Assembly: GCA_003165615.1 (NCBI GenBank)
Contig: PLWR01000402.1
Span: forward strand, 1-11,999
Reading direction: 5' to 3'
DNA length: 11,999 nt
Origin: Acidobacteriota bacterium
GTDB taxonomy: Bacteria; Acidobacteriota; Terriglobia; UBA7540
The translations under genes were made by a program, and so were the position numbers. The notes below the pieces were generated by a model that saw only the letters and a list, made by a program, of their open reading frames with translations, did not search any database and was not told the origin of the DNA. Of the stretch, positions 6,787 to 11,999 are shown in pieces; within the stretch, counting starts at the first letter, position 1; each line of letters begins with the position of its first letter.

Positions 6787-7029
6787 ATGGGTTTCGGTTC
6801 GCAACGCAGCGCGTACCGATGTTCTTTCCCTAAGGTCAAAGGTAAGTGGCTGCTTAGCTATAACGACGACCGGTTCATCCGCGGGCTGTACGAAGGGCAG
6901 GCTGGAATCGAACTGGACACTATCCAAGTCTCCTATTCAATCGCCAGGGAAGGGCGGCAGCACGCCGGCGAGTTGCTCGTCCGTAACTACCCCCTGCCAG
7001 CCCCAAACCGCAGGTCAAGGGGTGCCTAA
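6787..7029 (+). pseudogene. Remnant of a D12-class (Dam-like) adenine-specific DNA methyltransferase, C-terminal end only
   Basis: An 80-codon frame whose residues about 16-68 match the C-terminal end of D12-class N6-adenine DNA methyltransferases: KVKGKWLLSYNDD, then a short helix RGLYEG, then the strand IQVSYSIAR and the closing ELLVRNY. Intact enzymes are usually about 260-300 residues. They carry the AdoMet-binding FxGxG motif and the catalytic DPPY upstream. Neither is present in this frame or just before it; the preceding sequence belongs to the unrelated 6406-6786 gene. The first 15 residues, before KVKGKW, do not look like the family. I read it as a deletion remnant without activity. 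Such enzymes are common phage cargo, protecting DNA from host restriction. A functional small protein with reused sequence is possible but less likely. Confidence 0.65.
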
Positions 7030-7098
7030 ACGCTCGCTCGCCACCCACGGCTCGGCCGGCCCCGAGGTCCCCATTTTTGGGGGTAAAAAGTGGTGGTG

Positions 7099-7140
7099 AG
7101 GGGGGTAAATCGTCGCCCGGAGCCATCCCTCCCCCCTTTT
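7099..7140 (+). terminator. Possible terminator of the tail module
   Basis: AGGGGGG (7099-7105) is complementary to CCCCCCT (7131-7137), and the stem is followed by TTTT overlapping the start of the triple repeat. The 25-base loop is long for an intrinsic terminator, so this is tentative. The position, after the last tail-module gene and before a new promoter, is right. Confidence 0.25.
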
Positions 7141-7200
7141 CTGCTACGGAGCGCGACGTTTCTGCTACGGAGCGCGACACTTTCTGCTACGGAGCGCGGC
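7138..7200. repeat. Three tandem copies of a 20-22 base repeat
   Basis: Units at 7138-7158, 7159-7180 and 7181-7200 share the core CTGCTACGGAGCGCG and begin with TTT. The first spacing is 21 bases, the second 22. They are direct repeats with almost no spacer, which argues against CRISPR. Role unknown. Confidence 0.85.
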
Positions 7201-7223
7201 TGCGCACAGGTCCGCGCCCTCTG

Positions 7224-7232
7224 TGTTAGAAT
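7224..7232 (+). promoter_or_regulatory. Extended -10 promoter candidate for the gene at 7309
   Basis: TGTTAGAAT matches the extended -10 form TGn-TATAAT with one mismatch in the hexamer (TAGAAT, 7227-7232). No good -35 box sits at the usual distance, which extended -10 promoters tolerate. It would give a leader of roughly 70 bases before the GTG at 7309. Confidence 0.4.
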
Positions 7233-7308
7233 AGGCGCGGCTTGTTAGGGAAGTGGTTCTGTTGCGCGCGGCGGTCCAGAATCGAGCGTTTCACGGGAGT
7301 GACTATCA

Positions 7309-7620
7309 GTGAGCACAGCAACTTTGAAGGTCAAAGACAAGAAGCCCGGCCAGCGCGCCTGTGATGAAAAGGACGCCAAGGGTGAATTGTGCGTCGGACA
7401 CTTGAAACGCTGGTACTACTACCATCCGCTGCGACTCGCTTTCAGCGAGGAACAGGAAGCGGCCCGGAAGGAATTCGGCAAGGACGCTGAACTCTACCGC
7501 TGCGAACGCTGCCACGCGCTTTATCGCCCGGTGGCGGCGGATAACTCGACGGCCGGCCAAAAATTTCAGGTTCACTCTGTAAACCTTTGGGGCAATTTCT
7601 TCGGTAAGAATCCCAAGTAG
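7309..7620 (+). CDS. Small conserved-looking protein with two cysteine pairs, possible zinc ribbon
   Basis: A 103-residue basic, soluble protein starting at GTG, preceded by GGGAG (7295-7299) nine bases upstream. It has two cysteine pairs: C18 and C28 (CDEKDAKGELC) and C65 and C68 (CERC, followed by His69). With H31 and H39 nearby, it could hold a zinc ion. Between the pairs lie an aromatic stretch (KRWYYYHPL, 33-41) and a charged helix (EEQEAARKEFGKDAEL, 47-62). No signal peptide or membrane segment is seen. I do not recognise a named family, and no DNA-binding domain can be assigned. It sits 27 bases upstream of the EamA transporter on the same strand and may be co-transcribed with it. It marks the start of non-phage-like content. 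Confidence 0.7.
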   Translation: MSTATLKVKDKKPGQRACDEKDAKGELCVGHLKRWYYYHPLRLAFSEEQEAARKEFGKDAELYRCERCHALYRPVAADNSTAGQKFQVHSVNLWGNFFGKNPK

Positions 7621-7647
7621 CTGCGCCCGCTCCTCACGGCCTTCATC

Positions 7648-8517
7648 TTGAGCAAACGCACTAAAGCTGAAATCCTTCTCGCTGTCACCACGTTCATCTG
7701 GGGCTCGTCCTTTGTGATCGTCAAAGGCGCGCTGGCTGATGCTTCACCGTTTCCCTATCTCTCCGTGCGATTCATCCTGGCGGGATTGCTGATGTTTGGG
7801 CTCATGGCGCGCGGGCGATTGCCACGCGAGACGCTTCTGCCGAGCCTGTTGTTGGGAATCCTGCTTTTCACCGGATACGCTTTTCAAACCTGGGGCCTGG
7901 TTTTTACGACGCCTTCGAAGAGTGGCTTCATCACGGGGTTCAGCGTCATTCTGGTACCCTTGATTGCACTTTTTCTCGGGCACCCCCTGCGCGCCTCGAA
8001 TGCCGCCGGTGCGGGTTTGGGTTTGCTGGGGCTTTACTTTCTCGTCTTGCCTTCCGGAATGGGAGCGGTGAATCGGGGTGATGTGCTGACCCTGTTCGGG
8101 GCCATGGCCTTCGCGGTTCACATTGTGCTGGTGGGAACCTATACGCGACGCTATTCATTCCTGCACCTGGCGCCGGGGCAAATCCTGGTGGTGGCGGTTC
8201 TCGCCACGCTGGCCGTTCCGGTTGCCCCCACCTCGACCCTGCATTGGACGGGCCGTCTGGTTTTCGCCATCGTTGTGACGGCGATCTTCGCCACCGCGTT
8301 TGCCTTCGGTACCCAGGTGTGGGCCCAGCAATACACTCCCCCCGCGCATACTGCCTTGATTTTTGCCCTGGAACCCGTGTTTGCAGCCTTGACTTCTCGC
8401 GTCGTAACCAGGGAACACATGGGAGGAAAGGTGCTCCTGGGTTCCGCGCTCATCCTGGCGGGAATGGTTATTTCCGAAGTGTGGGGCGGGACAGGGCCTG
8501 CCCCCGTCGAAGGCTAG
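7648..8517 (+). CDS. EamA-family (drug/metabolite transporter superfamily) inner-membrane permease
   Basis: A 289-residue integral membrane protein, the usual length for 10-helix DMT permeases built from two EamA repeats. The first helix carries TTFIWGSSFVIVKGAL (14-29), a typical opening of the first EamA repeat. The second repeat contains the characteristic HTALIFALEPVFAAL near the ninth helix, and the last helix is LLGSALILAGMVISE. Members export amino acids, metabolites or drugs, but the substrate cannot be read from sequence. The start is a TTG just ahead of the first helix; no strong SD is visible and no later in-frame start would preserve helix 1. It lies 27 bases after the small cysteine-pair gene and about 110 bases before htrA, which has its own promoter candidate. 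Confidence 0.9.
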   Translation: MSKRTKAEILLAVTTFIWGSSFVIVKGALADASPFPYLSVRFILAGLLMFGLMARGRLPRETLLPSLLLGILLFTGYAFQTWGLVFTTPSKSGFITGFSVILVPLIALFLGHPLRASNAAGAGLGLLGLYFLVLPSGMGAVNRGDVLTLFGAMAFAVHIVLVGTYTRRYSFLHLAPGQILVVAVLATLAVPVAPTSTLHWTGRLVFAIVVTAIFATAFAFGTQVWAQQYTPPAHTALIFALEPVFAALTSRVVTREHMGGKVLLGSALILAGMVISEVWGGTGPAPVEG

Positions 8518-8524
8518 GGTTGTC

Positions 8525-8571
8525 CACCACCACTATCGCGCGCATAGGGTGGAGAAATCCGATTGGTGGTG
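8525..8571. promoter_or_regulatory. Inverted repeat abutting the htrA promoter
   Basis: CACCACCA (8525-8532) is the exact reverse complement of TGGTGGTG (8564-8571), and the right arm touches the -10 box. A smaller palindrome, CTAT with ATAG around a CGCGCGC core, lies inside. It could be an operator for the envelope-stress protease gene, or the end hairpin of the EamA transcript. No regulator is identified. Confidence 0.3.
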
Positions 8572-8577
8572 TATACT
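8550..8577 (+). promoter_or_regulatory. Promoter candidate for htrA
   Basis: TATACT (8572-8577) matches the -10 consensus at five of six positions. TGGAGA (8550-8555) matches the -35 at four of six with a 16-base spacer. Transcription would begin near 8584, about 45 bases before the ATG. Confidence 0.4.
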
Positions 8578-8627
8578 CTGAGTTGGCGGGGCGTTGAGGG
8601 ATTCCAGGATTGAGGGAGAGGTACAAG

Positions 8628-10217
8628 ATGAGTGCAAGCAATCGACGGGCTTTGCCCGCCCTGGTCATAGCCGTGACCCTGGGAATCGGAATTCTGGTTG
8701 GCACGGTGGTTTCCCACGGAGTTCGGGCGGCCAAAGGTCCCGGCGGCACGGATGCCAGGCCCCTCCCCGTGCCCTCGCCCATCGAACTTTCCAACTCCTT
8801 TTCCCAAATTGCCGACAAAATTGAAGACACGGTCGTAAACATCAATACCGAAACCACGGTGCGCATCAGCCGCAAGGGTCCACATTCACCCGGTGAATCA
8901 CCCTTCGACGACTTCTTTGACCAGTTTTTTCAGGAGGGGCCGGGGGGGGGAAGCAGGCCGGGCGAGGGCGACTTCCGCCAGCAGAGCTTGGGGTCGGGCG
9001 TGATCCTTGATAAGGATGGATACATCCTCACCAACGATCACGTGATTACCCAGATTTCCGAAGACAGGGAAAGAGAGGATAAGCCGGTTGATCGCATCAC
9101 GGTTTCCGTACACGGAGACGACGCCAAATACAAAGCCCGGATAATCGGCTTCGACAAGTGGACGGACCTCGCGGTCATTAAGATTGATGCCGGGAAGCCG
9201 CTGCACGCGGCCGAACTCGGCGACTCCGATTCGATGCGGGTGGGTGACTGGGTGCTGGCAGTCGGCAGTCCCTTCGGCCTCGATTCCACCGTGACCGCCG
9301 GGATTGTCAGCGCCAAGGGCCGCGACATTGAAGGCGGGACCCAGGGCCAGTTTAAGCGTTTCCTGCAAACCGATGCCGCCATCAATCCCGGCAATAGCGG
9401 TGGACCTCTGGTCAATCTGGCGGCGCAGGTGATTGGAATTAACACGGCCATTGCCACCCGGCGCGGAAGCTATGACGGAGTGGGGTTTGCCATTCCCTCG
9501 AACACCGCCCGCAAGGTTTACAATTCCATTATCAGCAGTGGATCGGTCAAGCGCGGCGCCATTGGGGTGCAATTCCAGGCGCAATCCAACCCCGCCTTGC
9601 TGCGCAGTTTTGGTACGGACCACGGCATTGTGATTGATAGCGTACAGCCTGATAGTCCTGCTGACCACGCCGGCCTGAAGCGGGGCGACGTAATCCTGAG
9701 CGTTAATGGCCAAGCCGTGCGCGCTGGCGACGAACTCGTGGCCATTGTCTCCGACACCGATATTGGCAAGAAGTTGCGCGTCGAATACCTGCGCGAGGGC
9801 AAACGCGCCTCCGCCGATGTGGAAGTGGCCGACCGTAACAAGATCATTGGGGAGAGCCGGGCGAGCGACTTGGGAGAAGGCAATCCGCAAGCCAGCCCGG
9901 AGGGCGGCGGCGTTCTGGGATTGGGGGTTAAGAACCTGACGCCGGAACAGGCCCAGGAACTTTCCTCGCAATTGCACCTCGAATCCCGGCAGGGAGTTCT
10001 GGTCGCCGACGTGCAGGTAAGTGGTTTTGCTTCCGATCTCGGCGTCGAGCGCGGCGACGTGATCCTCAGCATCAACCGGCACTCCGTGGCTTCCGTCGAT
10101 GATTACAATAAACTGCAAGGACAGTTGAAGTCTGGCGGGGACGTTGTATTATTGGTGGCGCGGCGGAACGGTCCGCAGGGCTTCACGACACTATTCCTGG
10201 CTGATCGCCTGCCTTAA
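8628..10217 (+). CDS. htrA: HtrA/Do-family periplasmic serine endoprotease with two PDZ domains
   Basis: A 529-residue envelope quality-control protease that degrades misfolded exported proteins. I start at ATG 8628, seven bases after GAGAGG; a TTG at 8610 is possible but lies before this SD. An N-terminal hydrophobic segment (about 8-31) serves as signal peptide or membrane anchor. The trypsin-like domain has the full triad: His138 in TNDHVI, Asp180 in TDLAVIKID and Ser257 in NPGNSGGPLVN. PDZ1 (about 310-400) includes HAGLKRGDVILSVNGQ. PDZ2 (about 429-529) includes ERGDVILSINRHSV and ends the protein. A Gly/Phe-rich linker (about 95-115) resembles the segment near the LA loop in this family. 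Length and layout match DegP/DegQ/MucD-type proteases; which of these it equals is not decided. The peptidoglycan-binding gene follows after 18 bases. Confidence 0.95.
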   Translation: MSASNRRALPALVIAVTLGIGILVGTVVSHGVRAAKGPGGTDARPLPVPSPIELSNSFSQIADKIEDTVVNINTETTVRISRKGPHSPGESPFDDFFDQFFQEGPGGGSRPGEGDFRQQSLGSGVILDKDGYILTNDHVITQISEDREREDKPVDRITVSVHGDDAKYKARIIGFDKWTDLAVIKIDAGKPLHAAELGDSDSMRVGDWVLAVGSPFGLDSTVTAGIVSAKGRDIEGGTQGQFKRFLQTDAAINPGNSGGPLVNLAAQVIGINTAIATRRGSYDGVGFAIPSNTARKVYNSIISSGSVKRGAIGVQFQAQSNPALLRSFGTDHGIVIDSVQPDSPADHAGLKRGDVILSVNGQAVRAGDELVAIVSDTDIGKKLRVEYLREGKRASADVEVADRNKIIGESRASDLGEGNPQASPEGGGVLGLGVKNLTPEQAQELSSQLHLESRQGVLVADVQVSGFASDLGVERGDVILSINRHSVASVDDYNKLQGQLKSGGDVVLLVARRNGPQGFTTLFLADRLP

Positions 10218-10223
10218 GAGGTT

Positions 10224-10230
10224 GAAAGGA
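10224..10230 (+). promoter_or_regulatory. Ribosome binding site AAAGGAG deciding a TTG start
   Basis: AAAGGAG lies five bases before the TTG at 10236, a strong SD match that justifies the non-ATG start of the peptidoglycan-binding gene. It also separates that gene's translation from htrA, whose stop is at 10217. Confidence 0.7.
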
Positions 10231-10235
10231 GCTGC

Positions 10236-11003
10236 TTGAATTCTTCCGGTAACAAAACCAGCAAGCTGCTGCTTGTTCTGTTGACGGAAGTGTGCCTGGC
10301 GGCCAGCGGTTCATACGGTACAGAAAACTCGACTTCAAACAGCGCGCCCAAGCCGGCCTCGCACCCGGTGGTGAATTCGGCCAAACCCATGACCACACAC
10401 TCGGCGGGGAATAAGGCCGGCGCCCCCAGCAAAGCGTCTCATTCCGCCAACACTCGGGGGGGAAATCCGCACTCAGGTTCGGCGCACTATCCGGCGAGAA
10501 CACATGCCGCGCACGGGTCCACGGCATCCACCGCCAAACGGACGACGAATCGCACCGTCGCTTATGCTTCCCCGCGCAAGGGCCCCACGGCACGCAACCG
10601 GCATTCGAGGCCCTCACCGCCGCGCACGCTGACCGGCCAGCAGCGCCTGGCGCGCGTTCATTTGGAGCCGGAGCGCGTGGACGAGATCCAGCAAGCGCTG
10701 ATTCGTGAGGGTTACTTTGAGGGTGATACGACTGGCCAGTGGGATTCCCGTACCCGCGAAGCCATGCTGCGCTATCAGACGATGCATGGGTTCCCTGCTA
10801 CAGGTCTGCCGGAAGCCAAATCGCTGATGAAACTCGGTCTGGGCTCACACCCGCTGCCGCCCGAACTCGACCACGGCTCGGTAGGGATTGCGAGTCCCCG
10901 CGCCGTTACCCAGAGCGTTTTTAGCGTGTCCCCCTCAGCGCCGCCGATTTCCCAAGCTGAGCCACCCACACTGGATGCAACACCGCCGACCCCCGTGCAT
11001 TAG
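10236..11003 (+). CDS. Secreted peptidoglycan-binding-domain protein with disordered basic linker
   Basis: A 255-residue protein starting at TTG with a strong SD. Residues 8-28 form a signal-peptide-like stretch ([20 protein letters not shown]). C20 is not in a convincing lipobox, because the residue before it is Val. Residues about 30-140 are low-complexity, rich in Ser, Thr, Ala, His, Pro, Lys and Arg, and likely disordered. A peptidoglycan-binding domain of the PG_binding_1 type follows (about 143-205): [17 protein letters not shown], then [15 protein letters not shown] and [20 protein letters not shown] proline-rich tail ends the protein. It probably attaches to the cell wall in the periplasm; no catalytic domain is present. 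The 18-base spacing from htrA suggests an operon for envelope maintenance. Its TAG overlaps the stop codon of the convergent dehydrogenase gene. Confidence 0.85.
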   Translation: MNSSGNKTSKLLLVLLTEVCLAASGSYGTENSTSNSAPKPASHPVVNSAKPMTTHSAGNKAGAPSKASHSANTRGGNPHSGSAHYPARTHAAHGSTASTAKRTTNRTVAYASPRKGPTARNRHSRPSPPRTLTGQQRLARVHLEPERVDEIQQALIREGYFEGDTTGQWDSRTREAMLRYQTMHGFPATGLPEAKSLMKLGLGSHPLPPELDHGSVGIASPRAVTQSVFSVSPSAPPISQAEPPTLDATPPTPVH

Positions 11004-11998
11004 GTGTCAATCTGCGCCCGCTGGAGCTTGTCGCTGTAATCCACGTAAATGGATTTCCACTCGGAGTAGAAGTCGAGGGCGGCAGTGGCGGCTTCGCGGT
11101 GGCCGTTGCCGGTTTGCTTGGTCCCACCGAAGGGCAAGTGGGTTTCCGCGCCGATGGTGGGTGCGTTCACGTAGAAAATTCCTGTTTCCATTTCCCGCAT
11201 TGCCGTGAAGGCGTTGTTTACATTTCGAGTATAGAGCGATGAAGAAAGACCGTAGGCTATATCATTGCCGATTTCAATGGCTTGCTCCAGATTATCGCAG
11301 GGGATGGCGGAGACCACCGGTCCGAAGATTTCCTCCTGGGCGATGCGCATCTTGGGGTGGCACTCGCCGAATAGGGTGGGAGCGTAGAACCAGCCATTGT
11401 CGTACTCGCTGCCGGTAAGCCGCTGGCCGCCGCACAGGAGCTTGGCGCCCTCGTTCTTTCCAATCTCTACATAAGATTCCACGGTCTGCCGCTGAGCTTC
11501 GTTGATGAGAGGTCCCACCTGTACTGTCGAGTCGAGTCCATTCCCGACCTTCAGGGCGCGCGTGCGCTCGACAAATCGGTCCACGAATTCCTTGTACACG
11601 CCTTTCTGCACCACCACGCGGCTGGCCGCTGTACAACGTTGGCCCGTGGTTCCGAAGCCACCCCACAGCGCGCCTTCCACGGCGAGGTCCAGATTGGCGT
11701 CATCCAACACCATGATGACGTTCTTGCCGCCCATTTCCAGACAACAATGCTTGAAGCTTGCGGCACAGGCTTGCGAAACCTTGCGGCCGATTTCCGTCGA
11801 GCCCGTAAAGGAAATCGCGCGCACATCGTTGTGCCGCATCAAGTGGCTGCCCACATCGCCGCCGGCGCCCGTCACCAGATTCACCACCCCACGCGGCAGG
11901 CCTGCTTCCTCCAGAATCTGCACCAGGTTGTGCGAGGAAAGCGGCGTGTCCGTGGCGGGTTTCAGGACTACGGAATTGCCGCAGATCAGCGCCGGCAT
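11000..11998 (-). CDS. Aldehyde dehydrogenase (NAD(P)+), N-terminus outside window
   Basis: The visible 332 residues are the C-terminal two-thirds of an aldehyde dehydrogenase superfamily enzyme, which oxidises an aldehyde to a carboxylic acid with NAD(P)+. Full members are about 480-500 residues, so roughly 150 are missing beyond the right edge, and the ATG at 11998 is internal. Visible signatures: cofactor-binding [15 protein letters not shown] (7-21) and FTGSTEIGR (64-72); catalytic Glu88 in LEMGGKN; catalytic Cys122 in [16 protein letters not shown]; and C-terminal [15 protein letters not shown]. Nothing here fixes the substrate. Semialdehyde dehydrogenases of amino-acid or sugar-acid breakdown are plausible. 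It is transcribed against the htrA-side genes and its TAA overlaps their last stop by four bases, with no separate terminator between them. Confidence 0.93.
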   Translation of the reverse strand: MPALICGNSVVLKPATDTPLSSHNLVQILEEAGLPRGVVNLVTGAGGDVGSHLMRHNDVRAISFTGSTEIGRKVSQACAASFKHCCLEMGGKNVIMVLDDANLDLAVEGALWGGFGTTGQRCTAASRVVVQKGVYKEFVDRFVERTRALKVGNGLDSTVQVGPLINEAQRQTVESYVEIGKNEGAKLLCGGQRLTGSEYDNGWFYAPTLFGECHPKMRIAQEEIFGPVVSAIPCDNLEQAIEIGNDIAYGLSSSLYTRNVNNAFTAMREMETGIFYVNAPTIGAETHLPFGGTKQTGNGHREAATAALDFYSEWKSIYVDYSDKLQRAQIDT

Positions 11999-11999
11999 G

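Larger units (their letters stand above)
7030..7308. other. Intergenic junction between tail module and host-like genes
   Basis: The 279 bases hold no convincing gene. In order there is a small inverted repeat (CCCCA with TGGGG, 7069-7082), a G6/C6 inverted repeat (7099-7137), three tandem copies of a 20-22 base unit (7138-7200), and a promoter candidate for the gene at 7309. I see no tRNA gene and no obvious attachment-site duplication, so this is not proven to be a prophage end. Confidence 0.6.

Noticed and set aside
6665..7099. Plus-strand frame overlapping the small protein and methyltransferase remnant
   Set aside because: It reads out of frame through both better-supported features and gives an Arg/Trp/Cys-rich product without family features.
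7030..7308. tRNA gene or attachment site at the phage-host boundary
   Set aside because: No cloverleaf or tRNA 3' end could be recognised, and no matching duplicate lies within the window.
8898..10118. Minus-strand open frame of 406 codons opposite htrA
   Set aside because: The plus strand encodes a complete protease with catalytic triad and PDZ domains; the minus product has no family features.
10236..10300. Lipoprotein signal with Cys20 as lipid site
   Set aside because: The residues before Cys20 (TEV) do not fit the lipobox, which needs a small residue at -1; an ordinary signal peptide is more likely.
10183..10617. Minus-strand frame over the htrA end and peptidoglycan-binding gene
   Set aside because: Opposite genes with a clear SD, signal-like segment and domain; the minus product has no recognisable features.

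Overview
The window joins a phage-derived tail gene module (about 1-7030) to what looks like ordinary bacterial chromosome (about 7300-11999). GC content is high and coding is dense. The host genes are an EamA transporter, an HtrA/Do protease, a peptidoglycan-binding secreted protein and an aldehyde dehydrogenase. Their protein style, and the heptamer-built intergenic hairpins, are most reminiscent of an Acidobacteriota (Terriglobia-like) genome. That placement is an impression from sequence style, not a search result.

Tail module, all on the plus strand: the C-terminal end of a probable tape-measure protein (2-646); a probable tail-tip or baseplate protein (767-2110); a protein with an N-terminal LamG-like lectin fold and a C-terminal tail-type domain (2263-3336); a 975-residue probable tail fibre or receptor-binding protein (3434-6361); a small unknown protein (6406-6786); and, directly abutting it, a remnant with only the C-terminal motifs of a D12-class adenine DNA methyltransferase (6787-7029). 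Order and spacing suggest one transcription unit read left to right. No head, portal, terminase, integrase, lysis or repressor genes are visible, so intact prophage, decayed prophage, gene transfer agent and tailocin cannot be told apart here.

The most unusual content lies between the tail genes. Four of the gaps are filled by arrays of 7-base units arranged as inverted repeats. Three belong to one family (CAGTGG/CCACTG type, at 674-764, 3342-3428 and 6364-6397). One belongs to an unrelated sequence family with the same 7-base rhythm (CGAAAAT/GTTTCGA type, 2136-2241). The 674-764 cassette can fold into a stem of about 23 bp ending 7 bases before a start codon. At two genes no Shine-Dalgarno sequence lies between cassette and start, but a purine-rich SD-like stretch lies on the far side. 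Folding the cassette would bring that stretch to a usable distance.

The 7030-7308 gap has G/C-rich inverted repeats, three copies of a 20-22 base repeat, and an extended -10 promoter candidate for the first host gene. The host segment then runs: a small protein with two cysteine pairs (7309-7620), an EamA transporter (7648-8517), HtrA protease (8628-10217) and, 18 bases on, a peptidoglycan-binding protein (10236-11003). The last two probably form an envelope-maintenance operon. The aldehyde dehydrogenase runs convergently from the right edge, and its stop codon overlaps that of the peptidoglycan-binding gene.
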